DNA of 59,418 nucleotides from Trueperaceae bacterium (GCA_020354625.1 CP070651.1:688360-747777), one strand, 5' to 3'; shown: positions 36,124-44,972, numbered from the stretch's first letter. Notes: generated by a model from the sequence alone, not told the origin. Program-made: numbers and translations.

Positions 36124-37005
36124 TTAGACGTGGACAAGCGCTTTGTGAATCTGTGGCATGAAACGCTCAAGGGCCTCTTCACCTGCACGAATCGCCGCTT
36201 CAGCCTTGTGGAAGTTCAGCCAGCTGATGGGCGGATCGGTCTGCACCTGAAGCGTCTCTTCAGGGTTCTTAGGCTCGACCCAAGATGTCGCCGTGTAAGC
36301 GAGAGCACGGCCGAGACGAGCAAAGGGAGACGTCTGTCGGGTGTTCACTAGGGCACGATGAAGACGTTGGCCGATTTCTGACGTCAGAAATCGCTGGGTG
36401 TGGCGTATGGCCTTCGACCCCGATGATGTGATGCCGGCACCGATCCCGATCGCCAGATCGACATCGAAACCGGAAAGGGTTTCGACCGGAACAGGCGAGC
36501 CGATCCCACCATCGATCAGACGCCTCCCATCGATTTCAACCGGTGGAAAGATCCCGGGGATCGCCGTGCTCGCTCGCAAGGCTCTGGCCAACGAGCCCTC
36601 TCGAAGCACAACACGCTCCCCACTGTCGACATCGGTTGTCACCACTACCAGCTGTCGATCTAGATCGAGGAAATGACGACCCTCAACAAGCCTCTCGAAG
36701 TAGCTCTCCAATTTGTGACCTGCAAAGAGAGCCGCCCTATGGAGTCCAAAATCTAGCACGTGTGGCACCACGTCTCTGCGCCGTACACCGTTGGCTTCCA
36801 GCTTCATTTCACAGGTAGAGCGTCCGGAAGCATACATCGCTCCGATCACCGCACCGAAACTTGTCCCCGCAATAAGCGAGGGAGCGAAACCGTTGCGCTC
36901 AAGGCTCGCCAGTGCACCGATATGCGCGTAACCCCGGGCACTGCCACCGCCCAAGGCCACACCGATACGATGAGAGACCTCGAGCCGACTCGAAGGGATG
37001 GGCAT
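36124..37005 (-). CDS. Patatin-like phospholipase
   Basis: Serine acyl hydrolase of the patatin/RssA family. The 293-aa product has the oxyanion-hole motif GGGSARGYAHIG (19-30), the nucleophile GTSFG with Ser49, and the catalytic aspartate in DGGIGSPVP, so the Ser-Asp dyad is complete. No signal peptide or transmembrane segment is seen; it is probably cytoplasmic. The substrate is unknown; lipids or lysophospholipids are likely. It stands alone, convergent with the arginase gene. AAGGTGG lies upstream of its ATG. Confidence 0.88.
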   Translation of the reverse strand: MPIPSSRLEVSHRIGVALGGGSARGYAHIGALASLERNGFAPSLIAGTSFGAVIGAMYASGRSTCEMKLEANGVRRRDVVPHVLDFGLHRAALFAGHKLESYFERLVEGRHFLDLDRQLVVVTTDVDSGERVVLREGSLARALRASTAIPGIFPPVEIDGRRLIDGGIGSPVPVETLSGFDVDLAIGIGAGITSSGSKAIRHTQRFLTSEIGQRLHRALVNTRQTSPFARLGRALAYTATSWVEPKNPEETLQVQTDPPISWLNFHKAEAAIRAGEEALERFMPQIHKALVHV

Positions 37006-37236
37006 GGTTATCCACCTTAGGAATTGAAGCTTGAATTGCGCAGCTTTTCAAAGCAGCGGCAATCCCGTGATAGGGTAGCAGCTTTTCTTCATTCGGCATG
37101 TTAGGGATCCATCGCTTTTACCGTAAGGAGTCTCACCCAACCGTTTCAGCGAGCCTTGTACTGCCCAACTCACTATTCTTGGGCATGAGATCGAACGAGG
37201 TGAAGTCAATTGTTCGAGACGTGCTACACTCGCCTC

Positions 37237-38067
37237 GTGTCAGAAGTACAAGGACTCGCCGAGTTATTCCGCAGCGATCCGATTCTCACGTACGGCATTC
37301 TGGCCGCCCTCTTTCTCCTCATCGTCTCGCTCGGATCGGGCTTGGCGCGCGTCGATATTATCTCTTTGGGAAAACCCCAGGTGCTCATTCACATAGCAGT
37401 CGCAGTCTCGTTGGCCTTTTTGTTGCGGCTCCTCAGCGACCGACTAAGCACGCTACCGATCCAATCGAGTGTGCCCTATTCGCCCATACTGAACCTTACC
37501 GACTTGAGTCGGTTCCCCCTCTACTTGGCAGCTCTGGCATACGGTCCGAGTGCAGGGCTATTCTCTGCCGGGTTGGTGGCAGCCTACCATGCGGACACCC
37601 CTTTCCCCAGCTGGAATGAAGTGATCCTAGGACTCGAACTCGCCTTGGTAGGCTGGTTGTCGATCTTTCCCTCGCCGAGACAAGCACGTTGGGCAGGTCC
37701 ACTCAACGTAGTAATCGCCTATCTTCTCGCCTGGTCCACAGCGGGCCTGGCCTTTCTACGGTATACATCGAGCAGCATCACCGTACCCTCCCTCTGGCAG
37801 CAGCATCAAGAGGTGGTCGGGGGCGTGGTGCTCAGCGCCCTACTGCTGTACCTCTTCAGACCTAGATGGTATCGAAGACGCTTCCCCCATAGCCGGCTAG
37901 CATCATCTCATTCCGAAGCGAGCAACGAGACTACTACGATCGAGGCAGACGTTCAAAGACCCCCCGGCTCGCCACAAGTAGTCGAAGATGAACCCAAATT
38001 GGAACGGAGACAACAAGAGGGCATAACCGCTCCGAATCGAACCGTCGAGGTTGACGACCTCGTCTAG
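37237..38067 (+). CDS. Membrane protein of unknown function
   Basis: I do not recognise the family. The 276-aa product has about five or six hydrophobic helices in residues 1-200 (for example YGILAALFLLIVSLGSGLA and VLIHIAVAVSLAFLL), then a basic stretch RPRWYRRRFPHSR and a polar, charged C-terminal tail of about 75 residues. The region of AALAYGPSAGLFSAGLVAAYH recalls substrate-binding ECF-type or histidine-kinase membrane input domains, but this is weak. TACACT (37225-37230) ends 6 nt before the GTG (leaderless). Its TAG stop shares CTAG with the convergent phoR stop. It could be linked to the kinase. Confidence 0.6.
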   Translation: MSEVQGLAELFRSDPILTYGILAALFLLIVSLGSGLARVDIISLGKPQVLIHIAVAVSLAFLLRLLSDRLSTLPIQSSVPYSPILNLTDLSRFPLYLAALAYGPSAGLFSAGLVAAYHADTPFPSWNEVILGLELALVGWLSIFPSPRQARWAGPLNVVIAYLLAWSTAGLAFLRYTSSSITVPSLWQQHQEVVGGVVLSALLLYLFRPRWYRRRFPHSRLASSHSEASNETTTIEADVQRPPGSPQVVEDEPKLERRQQEGITAPNRTVEVDDLV

Positions 38068-39062
38068 CGCGGTCTGACATTTTTGCCAGGAGGCGCTTCA
38101 CGCCGTCCGGAAGCGCGTATCTTCACCGGTATACATACACCGAACTCGTTACCGTCCGGAAGTGGAGTCCCCCAGGCCTCCCCCCGCCATTTTCTGGCGA
38201 TGGAGCGAACGATATAGAGACCGAGCCCAGTTCCGGGAACGATAGAACTGTTCCCCCGAACGTGAGGGGCGAAAAGTCGCCGCATCTGCTCGTTCGTCAA
38301 GGGCGCCCCTCGGTCTTTGACCACAATCCGAACCATATCCTGCTGGCTCGGCTCGAGCTCGGCAGACACGGTTACCCGAGCATCATCAGGACCATAAATC
38401 ACAGCGTTTTCCACCAAGTTAACAACTACCTGGAGAACTTTATCCGGGTCTGCCCATACGATTACATCACCGACATCGAACTCTAAAGAGACGCGGTGCC
38501 TCTCCAATAGCGGCGTCAAAATCGCGCCTGCCCGTTCACACACCTCCCACAGCAGAACACTTCTCTCTCGAGGTGGTTTGACATCGACGGTGAGATCTTC
38601 AAGAAGGCGCACCAGCCTCAGGCACTCACTCTCCGCTTGTGCAAGAAAATCGCTTCGTTCTCGTTCGGGTAGGTCTAGGCGCAAAGCCTCAATCGTAGCC
38701 CGAATCGTTGTTACCGGCGTGCGCAGTTCATGGGACAAGATGGCCAACAGTTCACGAGAGCTGTTCCGGTTCTCGTGCAACGCACTGACGTCACGAAGGG
38801 CCAAGCCACCGGTGATCGGCCTCGCATGCAACCTACGACCCCGCGTCGAGACTTCGACCTGAGTGTTTTCGAGGTGGGCTCGCTCCAGGCGGTGGTCTCT
38901 CAACACTGCGATCAAAGGGAGCCCGACGACTCTATCTGCGTCCACATCCAATAGTTCGGCGGCATACGCATTGATGAAGCGAATCCTATCATCATCAATG
39001 AGCACGATTCCTTCGGAAAGGTCATCGATCCAGGCTCCATGTAGGCTACTGTCCGCCAACAA
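38064..39062 (-). CDS. phoR: Sensor histidine kinase, PhoR-like
   Basis: Partner kinase of the response regulator just upstream. The 332-aa product has an N-terminal PAS-like domain (about 10-95), a HisKA dimerisation domain with the phosphoacceptor in LSHELRTP (His111), and an HATPase domain with N box VVNLVENAV and G box GTGLGLYIVRSIA. There are no membrane helices, so it is a cytoplasmic kinase that must sense through a partner such as PhoU and a phosphate transporter. It overlaps the regulator gene by 17 bp. The phoR name rests on gene order and on phoU next door. Confidence 0.8.
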   Translation of the reverse strand: MLADSSLHGAWIDDLSEGIVLIDDDRIRFINAYAAELLDVDADRVVGLPLIAVLRDHRLERAHLENTQVEVSTRGRRLHARPITGGLALRDVSALHENRNSSRELLAILSHELRTPVTTIRATIEALRLDLPERERSDFLAQAESECLRLVRLLEDLTVDVKPPRERSVLLWEVCERAGAILTPLLERHRVSLEFDVGDVIVWADPDKVLQVVVNLVENAVIYGPDDARVTVSAELEPSQQDMVRIVVKDRGAPLTNEQMRRLFAPHVRGNSSIVPGTGLGLYIVRSIARKWRGEAWGTPLPDGNEFGVCIPVKIRASGRREAPPGKNVRPR

Positions 39063-39711
39063 GTCGGTATCCCCTGCCCCTCACTGTCTCTATGAGATCC
39101 ATCCGAAATCGAGCACGAAGCTGAGCCACGTGCTGATCGACGGTACGTTCGGTACCAAAGAAGTCTTCTCCCCATACCCGGTCGAGAAGTTCTCCTCGGG
39201 AAAAAACCCTCCCTGGATGCGCCGCTAGATAGGTAAGGAGCTCGAACTCCCGGCGTGTCAGATCGACAGGTTTACCTGCGAACAGCACACTGCCTCTGGA
39301 CACATCGATAGCAAGATCGCCTATCAGATACCTTTCAGCCCGATCCACCCTTCTTAGAAGTGCACGTAAACGAGCCACCAATTCGGCGGTACTGAAAGGT
39401 TTAACGAGGTAATCGTCAGCCCCTGCCTCAAGCCCCTCCACTCGATCGACTTCACCAGCCCTCGCCGTCAACATCAGTACCGGGAGCATGGCTCCCCTCT
39501 CCTGGGTACGCAACCTGCGCAGGAACGAAATACCTGAATCGTCAGGAAGCATCCAGTCCAAAACGACTACATCGGCCTGCCCGAGACGTTTCCAGGCCTG
39601 TTCCACACTCATCACCTCGACCACGTGAAAGCCAGAGCGCTTCAAGTGAAACGACACCAAACCCGTAATCGCAGGATCGTCTTCTACCAAGAGGACCGTG
39701 GCTCTATTCAC
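39046..39711 (-). CDS. phoB: OmpR/PhoB-family response regulator
   Basis: DNA-binding regulator, probably of the phosphate starvation response. The 221-aa product has a receiver domain (acidic pair DD near 11-12, phospho-acceptor Asp52 in VVLDWMLP, Lys in YLVKPFS) and an OmpR-type winged helix with LTRREFELLTYLA and VDQHVAQLR. The GTG at 39711 follows GGGGAG by 9 nt and gives the standard N terminus; the frame is open to 39747. It is divergent from phoU, with a PHO-box-like repeat between them. Confidence 0.85.
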   Translation of the reverse strand: MNRATVLLVEDDPAITGLVSFHLKRSGFHVVEVMSVEQAWKRLGQADVVVLDWMLPDDSGISFLRRLRTQERGAMLPVLMLTARAGEVDRVEGLEAGADDYLVKPFSTAELVARLRALLRRVDRAERYLIGDLAIDVSRGSVLFAGKPVDLTRREFELLTYLAAHPGRVFSRGELLDRVWGEDFFGTERTVDQHVAQLRARFRMDLIETVRGRGYRLVGGQ

Positions 39712-39768
39712 GCGCCAATTCTCCCCAAAACCTGGTACTGCCCCCAACCCGTCTATTGTAACGTCGAA

Positions 39769-39786
39769 ATGTCAACCGTCTGTCAT
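39769..39786 (+). promoter_or_regulatory. PHO-box-like direct repeat between phoB and phoU
   Basis: The plus strand reads ATGTCAA, 4 nt, CTGTCAT. The E. coli PHO box is CTGTCAT, 4 nt, CTGTCAY; the half-sites match at 5 of 7 and 7 of 7 with the exact 11-bp period. It lies between divergent phoB and phoU. On the phoB side TACAAT (39760-39755) is 8 bp away. Confidence 0.55.
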
Positions 39787-39879
39787 CAAAGCGCCTCTTA
39801 CCCCTTTCCGAAAAGGAGCCTGAACATGCCATGACAACCGTATCCGATACTGAAATACGTTATGATAAGGATGCTGTCT

Positions 39880-40518
39880 ATGGATTTGCTCGACCAAGAT
39901 CTCCAAGATATCAACGCCTCAGTCACACGTATGCTGAGTCTTGTACGAGAATCTTGCGACCTCGCCAAGCACGCGCTGATCGACGCTGATACGCAAGCTG
40001 CTGAACTGTGCGTTGCCAATGATGCGAAAATCGATGACTTACAGGCTCATCTTGAGCAGCGCATTCTTACGGTAATCGCGCGCCGGCAACCCGCAGCTTC
40101 TGACCTTAGGTTCCTCGGTTCCGCTTTCCAATCCCTTGCCGATATCGAACGGGCAGGCGATTATGCAACCCACGTAGCACGGGCTGGTAGTGAGCTTGCC
40201 AAGCAGCCGCCGATCAAGAGATACCTAGACCTAGAACGTGTTCTCGAGATCCTAGATACTATGATCGAAACTACGATCAATGCCCTGGTCGATCCAAAAG
40301 TCGAAATCGCCCGAGAAGCATTGGAGATGGACAACGAGATCGATGAACTCTACGATCAGTTCGTTCGGGAACTCTTGACTTTCATGCTCGAAGACCCTCA
40401 AAAACTCACCTCTGCCTTACAGCTGTTGAACGTAGCTAGGTTCCTCGAGCGAATCGGTGACCATCTCGAAAATGTAAACGAACATATTATCTTCTGGTTG
40501 ACAGGGGAACGGTTGTAA
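39880..40518 (+). CDS. phoU: Phosphate signalling protein PhoU
   Basis: Negative regulator linking the phosphate transporter Pst to the PhoR kinase. The 212-aa product consists of two PhoU three-helix repeats, each with the metal-binding E/DxxxD motif (LQSLADIERAGDYATHVA in the first, NVARFLERIGDHLENVNEH in the second). The ATG at 39880 has AAGGA 8 nt upstream; ATG codons at 39862 and 39871 are also open, with TATGAT overlapping the former. It is divergent from phoB-phoR. pst genes are not in this window. Confidence 0.92.
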   Translation: MDLLDQDLQDINASVTRMLSLVRESCDLAKHALIDADTQAAELCVANDAKIDDLQAHLEQRILTVIARRQPAASDLRFLGSAFQSLADIERAGDYATHVARAGSELAKQPPIKRYLDLERVLEILDTMIETTINALVDPKVEIAREALEMDNEIDELYDQFVRELLTFMLEDPQKLTSALQLLNVARFLERIGDHLENVNEHIIFWLTGERL

Positions 40519-40561
40519 AAATTTGTTCTCTGCGCCTGTGAGCCTAGGGTAAGCTGTCGGG

Positions 40562-41338
40562 GTGGTTTCTGCTGACGTCGACCGGTCGCTCAGGAAACGA
40601 AAGGCACTATTGCGTACCTTCTTGCTGGCCGGATTACTCTTGTCGACCGTCGTCCTCGTGGGTCTCGCTTGGTCGACCAAGCACATTCCGACCCCCACCA
40701 CGGGCCTCAGTCCCACCATCAATTCGAGCTGGCAGACCGCCCTCAAACATCTTTACAGCCCTGTCAGAGTCGGCATCCAGATCGGGCATGAAAGGGCTCT
40801 GGAGCACCCTGAGGAACTGGCCCGATTACGTTACAGTACCGGTGGCTACGCCAATAGCGTAAGCGAAGTCGATATCAACCGTAAGATCGCTGTAGCTGTC
40901 GGGGAGCGGCTCGAAGCGTTGGGGATCACCGTCGATCTCTTACCTGCTACCGTCCCCCCCCTCTACCGAGCAGATCTGGTTCTCTCCTTACACGCCGACA
41001 GTAGCCGAGACCCGATGCGAAGAGGCTATAAGAGCGCACACTTCAGAGACCCTCGCAATCGACTCGAACCCATCCTCAAGCAACATCTCGACGAAGCGTA
41101 TTTAAAACACTCGAAACTACCCCATGACGAAGAGAACGTGTCGGGCGCCATGTTGGAATACTACGCCTTCAACCATAAGAAGTACCGTCACTCTATCAGT
41201 CAGCGAACGCCTGCCGTTATCGTAGAAATGGGCTACATCAGTAATGTCGAAGACCTCGATGTGCTCAGGTCGGAGACGCCCGCTCAGGCCATCACGGAAG
41301 GCATCGTCAACTACTTGCGAGACCGAGGACGTCTGTAA
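40562..41338 (+). CDS. N-acetylmuramoyl-L-alanine amidase-like protein (Amidase_3 fold)
   Basis: Probable zinc amidase that cuts the bond between MurNAc and L-Ala in peptidoglycan. The 258-aa product has a basic N terminus, one membrane anchor (about 18-37), then the extracellular amidase domain. The ligand motifs are recognisable but diverged: VGIQIGHE replaces the usual DPGHGG (His kept), DLVLSLHADSS gives the second His, and PAVIVEMGYISN holds the catalytic Glu. TAAGCT (40550-40555) ends 6 nt before the GTG (leaderless). thpR follows within 10 bp. Confidence 0.8.
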   Translation: MVSADVDRSLRKRKALLRTFLLAGLLLSTVVLVGLAWSTKHIPTPTTGLSPTINSSWQTALKHLYSPVRVGIQIGHERALEHPEELARLRYSTGGYANSVSEVDINRKIAVAVGERLEALGITVDLLPATVPPLYRADLVLSLHADSSRDPMRRGYKSAHFRDPRNRLEPILKQHLDEAYLKHSKLPHDEENVSGAMLEYYAFNHKKYRHSISQRTPAVIVEMGYISNVEDLDVLRSETPAQAITEGIVNYLRDRGRL

Positions 41339-41347
41339 ACGGACACC

Positions 41348-41923
41348 ATGCCGCGCCTCTTCATCGCTCTCCAGCTACCTGTAGAGGTGAAAGACCTACT
41401 ACGAAACGTGCAGGCCCAGCTTCGGCGACAGATACCACACAGACAGATTCGTTGGCAGGATGTGGAAAAGAGCCACCTTACCCTCCGATTCCTCGGTAAC
41501 GTCTCGGACGCAGATCTCCCCATCTGCTGCCAACAGGTGACTGAGGCTTCACAGCGATGGCGTCGCTTCGACCTAGAAACCAGTTCGTTAGGTGTGTTTC
41601 CCAGTCGGCAGCGACCAAGCGTTCTATGGTTGGGGGTCAGCGGTGATCTGCAGGCTTTGACAGATCTCCACGACACGCTCAGCCATCGTCTGTCAACGAT
41701 TGGGAGCTATCAGGAAACAAAAGGTTTCCATCCCCACCTGACTCTCGGCCGCGTAAGGCATACGAGTCGAGAAGTTCGGGAGCAGCTCCTCGCAGCATTG
41801 GAGCAGATACGTCCGAATCCGGTCTCTTGGCAAGCCGACCGAGTAGAGATCATCGAAAGCGAACTCCACCGGAGTGGAGCAAGATACAAAACGCTGGCAA
41901 CTGGGGAGTTCAAAGGCCCGTGA
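41348..41923 (+). CDS. thpR: RNA 2',3'-cyclic phosphodiesterase (2'-5' RNA ligase family)
   Basis: Member of the 2H phosphoesterase superfamily that hydrolyses RNA 2',3'-cyclic phosphates and can join 2'-5' ends. Both HxTx motifs are present: HLTLRFLG (first) and HPHLTLGRV (second), at the expected spacing, and the N terminus PRLFIALQLP is typical. Length 191 aa is normal. It begins 10 bp after the amidase gene and is followed by the lipoprotein gene after 14 bp, so the three may share a transcript. Confidence 0.93.
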   Translation: MPRLFIALQLPVEVKDLLRNVQAQLRRQIPHRQIRWQDVEKSHLTLRFLGNVSDADLPICCQQVTEASQRWRRFDLETSSLGVFPSRQRPSVLWLGVSGDLQALTDLHDTLSHRLSTIGSYQETKGFHPHLTLGRVRHTSREVREQLLAALEQIRPNPVSWQADRVEIIESELHRSGARYKTLATGEFKGP

Positions 41924-41937
41924 TACCATCACCTCAG

Positions 41938-42333
41938 ATGCGGTGGATCCTCGCCATCCTCACCTCCCTTCTGCTCACCAATTGCAAGCCACCTGGCGAA
42001 AGAGAAGTGTCGTCTGGGTCCACGTCAGCAGGCTTGAAGCCAACAGTGCGCATTGAAATCGACGGCGGCCCCAGTCTGGGTCTCAGCCCTGTTATCGTCT
42101 ACCTAAACCGGGACGAGGTTGCCATCCGTGGTGCTACAGTCGAAGTCAGGGGAGACATGACCCACGCAGGCATGTCGCCTGTCATCGAGCGTGCGACCGA
42201 GGTAGAACCTGGAATATACCGTGCTGAGGAGTTCAGCTTCACGATGGCGGGAGATTGGTTTATCACCACGGATATCGAATTACCCGAAGGCGACACACTC
42301 ACCGAATCGCTCCCCGTTACGGTGCCGAGATAG
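41938..42333 (+). CDS. YtkA/FixH-like lipoprotein
   Basis: A 131-aa protein with a short lipoprotein signal peptide whose lipobox is LTNC (lipidated Cys about residue 15). The mature part is a small beta-sandwich of the YtkA/FixH-like type, with RGDMTHAGMSPVIERATE followed by VEPGIYRAEEFSFTMAGDW and a C-terminal TDIELPEGDTL strand. The MTHAGM segment has His and Met residues that could bind a metal such as copper; this is inference. The ATG at 41938 is preferred because it starts the signal peptide; the frame is open to 41827 inside thpR. The copD-like gene follows. Confidence 0.75.
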   Translation: MRWILAILTSLLLTNCKPPGEREVSSGSTSAGLKPTVRIEIDGGPSLGLSPVIVYLNRDEVAIRGATVEVRGDMTHAGMSPVIERATEVEPGIYRAEEFSFTMAGDWFITTDIELPEGDTLTESLPVTVPR

Positions 42334-42389
42334 GAGAAGCACTGAACCCACATCGATGGCTGGCGTACCTAACCGGACCCACCACGTTC

Positions 42390-42419
42390 GCACCTCAACC
42401 ATCTATCTCGTTGAGGTGC
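42390..42419 (+). promoter_or_regulatory. 10-bp palindrome over the -35 box of the copD-like gene
   Basis: A perfect inverted repeat GCACCTCAAC (42390-42399) / GTTGAGGTGC (42410-42419) with a 10-nt centre. The right arm contains the -35 box TTGAGG. Without a U-run after it, an operator is more likely than a terminator. Confidence 0.55.
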
Positions 42420-42439
42420 AACGTTCTAGACGCTTTATT
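42411..42439 (+). promoter_or_regulatory. Promoter of the copD-like gene
   Basis: TTGAGG (42411-42416) and TTTATT (42434-42439) are separated by exactly 17 bp. The -10 box ends 15 nt before the ATG at 42455. The -35 box lies inside a perfect palindrome, suggesting control by a repressor. Confidence 0.55.
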
Positions 42440-42454
42440 CCCGTAACGATCTCG

Positions 42455-43327
42455 ATGCTCGCTCTCGCCAAGACGCTGCTTTTCACAGGCTCGGTACTCC
42501 TCATTGGGGCGGGGGTGTTTGTTCGCTTTACCGGACCTGATCTGTGGCGCACCAGCTCTCCTGCTCTACGAAGGAGATTTCTGATCGGCATAGCGTTAGG
42601 AGCTGTGCTTTTGTTCGTGGCGAGCGGATTGGATATCGCCTATACGATCAGAAACACACTCGGATTTCTCGATCAAAGCATGGCCACACTCTACGTATCA
42701 GACACCCGCCACGGTCGGGCTGTCTCGCTGCGAGTCATCCTCATCGGTGCCACTGCCGGCGCTGCTTTTGTAGGAAGCCGACACCCAAACTCCACGGTCC
42801 GGCACCTTACAAACGTCGGTTTTGCCGTCTTCGCCACGGTGTTGTTGGGCACGTTCAGCTGGATAAGCCATGCAGCCACGATGAACGGCACGGTGCCGAT
42901 GATCGCAGATCTTGTCCACTTCTCTGCCGCTGTATCTTGGGCAGGCTCGGTCATCTATCTCGCCAGCCTCCCTGTCTGGACTGAAAACACGGCCCCACTT
43001 CAAACCACCTTGCTACGGTTGTCATCTCTCGGTTTGATAACGGTGGCCACGCTGTTCGGCACGGGGATCTATGCAGGGTTCTTACACATTCAGGACCCCG
43101 ATCTATTGATGGGATCACCCTATGGTCGCACCTTGATCATCAAGGTGTTGCTCGTAATATCCATCGTAATGATTGCCACTCTCAACCGATTTTGGCTCTT
43201 ACCAGCCTTGCAACGCCACGACGCTCTCCACCGTCTAGGACTCTTCTTACGGCTGGAATCCGTGCTGCTCTTCGGAGTGCTGGTGGCCACGGGTATTCTG
43301 AGCACTACCGCCGTGCCACACTCATGA
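42455..43327 (+). CDS. CopD-family membrane protein
   Basis: A 290-aa integral membrane protein with about eight hydrophobic helices and the layout of CopD (copper resistance D), thought to move copper across the inner membrane. Histidine-containing segments in helices (SWISHAATMNG and DLVHFSAAVSWAGS) match the family pattern around conserved His. The ATG at 42455 starts the first helix (MLALAKTLLFTGSVLLIGAG); the frame is open upstream to 42221 but that part overlaps the lipoprotein gene in another frame. The adjacent YtkA-like lipoprotein and polyferredoxin suggest a copper or respiratory-enzyme role. Confidence 0.75.
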   Translation: MLALAKTLLFTGSVLLIGAGVFVRFTGPDLWRTSSPALRRRFLIGIALGAVLLFVASGLDIAYTIRNTLGFLDQSMATLYVSDTRHGRAVSLRVILIGATAGAAFVGSRHPNSTVRHLTNVGFAVFATVLLGTFSWISHAATMNGTVPMIADLVHFSAAVSWAGSVIYLASLPVWTENTAPLQTTLLRLSSLGLITVATLFGTGIYAGFLHIQDPDLLMGSPYGRTLIIKVLLVISIVMIATLNRFWLLPALQRHDALHRLGLFLRLESVLLFGVLVATGILSTTAVPHS

Positions 43328-43373
43328 CCTCGCAAGTGGACAAGCCCTATAGCGACACCCAAGCCTGGTTCAG

Positions 43374-44933
43374 ATGAAAGGTATCATGAACGCCCAACCA
43401 AAACGTCCCACACTCCGACCGATTACCGAGCAACCCATCGGATTCGATCTCTTCCGGTTGCCCGGGCTACGGCGCCTCTTGCGATGGAAGTACGCTCGCG
43501 TTACGCTTCAACTCCCGCTCTTGATCCTTGCGGTCTTTGTCATTGTCGACGGTTTTACAGGCAGACAACTTGCGCCTCGAAACGTAGCGACGACAAGCGT
43601 CTGGCTCCACTACCGTGGACTCGTCGTCATCGCCCTCGCCCTATTTGGAAACGCATTTTGTGCCGCTTGTCCACTCATGCTCACCAGGGGAATGTCGAGG
43701 TGGCTCGAGAAACACCTGCCCCAAAAATACGCTTGGCCAAAGGCTTTGAAAAACAAGTATCTGATCGTTGCTCTTCTCGGCTTCTACTTCTTTAGCTATG
43801 AGTATTTCGACCTATGGGCTTCACCGTGGCTCACCGCGTGGCTTGCCGTCGGGTACTTTGCAGGTGCGCTGGCAGTCGACACGTTTTTCCCTTCCGGGAC
43901 TTTTTGCCGCTACGTCTGCCTCTTAGGCAACTTCAATTTTGCGTTTGCAAGCGCCTCCCCGACCCAGATCACCGCGCTCGACCATCATGTGTGCCGTTCC
44001 TGCACCCACAAACCCTGCCTGCACGGACGTTACAGCAGCACTCACAAGCCGGAGTCGTTGCCTTTACGAACGAACGGCTCAAAAGAGGTAGCCTTTATCC
44101 CTACCAGCGAAATCGTCCGACCTGGCGGGACAGGTTATTTTCCCGGCTGTGAAACGGACCTGTTCGTCCCAGCAATCCAATCGAACATGGACTGCACCTT
44201 ATGTTTCAACTGCTTGCGGGCATGCCCTTATGACAACGTCGCTCTGACGCTCAGAACTCCGGGTTGGGAGTGGATGAAGTCCCCCTGGCTCAAGAGGGGA
44301 CGTTTGGCCGTCATGATCATGGGTGTACTGCTAACGTTTTGGGGCATACTCAACGCAGCTGCGATGATCGGCCCTTTCTTCGGGATCGCCCAACGAATCG
44401 CAGCAGGGTTGCACACGGAAAGCGAAGCCCTGGTTCTCGGCCTGATCTTTGTCGCGGTTGCAGGGATCGGTCTGGGCATCACTCTCGCAGCAGCTTCGCT
44501 TGCCGATTTTATAGGTGGAGCTCAGGTGCGTCCCTGGAGAGCATTTCAACGGTGGGGATATGTCGTCATCGCCCTCGGTTTCGGTTTTTGGGGTGCACAC
44601 TTCCTGTTTCACTTTCTTACTGGTGCCGTGAGTGTCGTCCCCGTCTTCCAGCACTTCTTCGAATTGCGGGGTTTGGGAGTAGATCCAAATTGGCAACTTG
44701 CACGCCTGGTGCCCACGCGCTGGCTGTTCCCGATCACTGCAGGCATCACAGCTGTGTACGGACTGCTGGCTTTCACCCTGTCGGTTCGCATCGCACTGCG
44801 GGATTTTGGGCAACGCGGTGTCGTGGCTATGTGGCCGATGCTGCTCTTCGTCCTCGCCTTCCTTGTCTTTGCCCTTCTCATCTTGGCACAACCGATGGAG
44901 ATGCGTGGAACCATCTTAGGACCGAGCTTCTAA
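43374..44933 (+). CDS. Membrane-bound polyferredoxin (NapH/CcoG/NosR-type)
   Basis: A 519-aa membrane protein with about nine or ten helices and cytoplasmic iron-sulfur motifs. Visible cysteine motifs are FCAACP and FCRYVC (CxxCP-like pairs after helices, as in NapH and NosR), CRSCTHKPC and CTLCFNCLRACP, the last being a full 4Fe-4S motif. Such proteins pass electrons from quinol or ferredoxin to periplasmic redox partners, or help cytochrome oxidase copper insertion (CcoG). The CopD-like and YtkA-like genes upstream favour a copper/oxidase link. The C-terminal part has four helices and lacks known cofactor motifs. A second ATG four codons in is possible. Confidence 0.75.
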   Translation: MKGIMNAQPKRPTLRPITEQPIGFDLFRLPGLRRLLRWKYARVTLQLPLLILAVFVIVDGFTGRQLAPRNVATTSVWLHYRGLVVIALALFGNAFCAACPLMLTRGMSRWLEKHLPQKYAWPKALKNKYLIVALLGFYFFSYEYFDLWASPWLTAWLAVGYFAGALAVDTFFPSGTFCRYVCLLGNFNFAFASASPTQITALDHHVCRSCTHKPCLHGRYSSTHKPESLPLRTNGSKEVAFIPTSEIVRPGGTGYFPGCETDLFVPAIQSNMDCTLCFNCLRACPYDNVALTLRTPGWEWMKSPWLKRGRLAVMIMGVLLTFWGILNAAAMIGPFFGIAQRIAAGLHTESEALVLGLIFVAVAGIGLGITLAAASLADFIGGAQVRPWRAFQRWGYVVIALGFGFWGAHFLFHFLTGAVSVVPVFQHFFELRGLGVDPNWQLARLVPTRWLFPITAGITAVYGLLAFTLSVRIALRDFGQRGVVAMWPMLLFVLAFLVFALLILAQPMEMRGTILGPSF

Positions 44934-44972
44934 CGACTGAAATTCTACGATATTACCGCCGGCATCTTCGGT

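Noticed and set aside
39755-39775. TTGACA (39775-39770, minus strand) as a -35 box with TACAAT for phoB
   Set aside because: The spacer is only 9 bp. The TTGACA is better explained as the complement of the first half of the PHO-box-like repeat.
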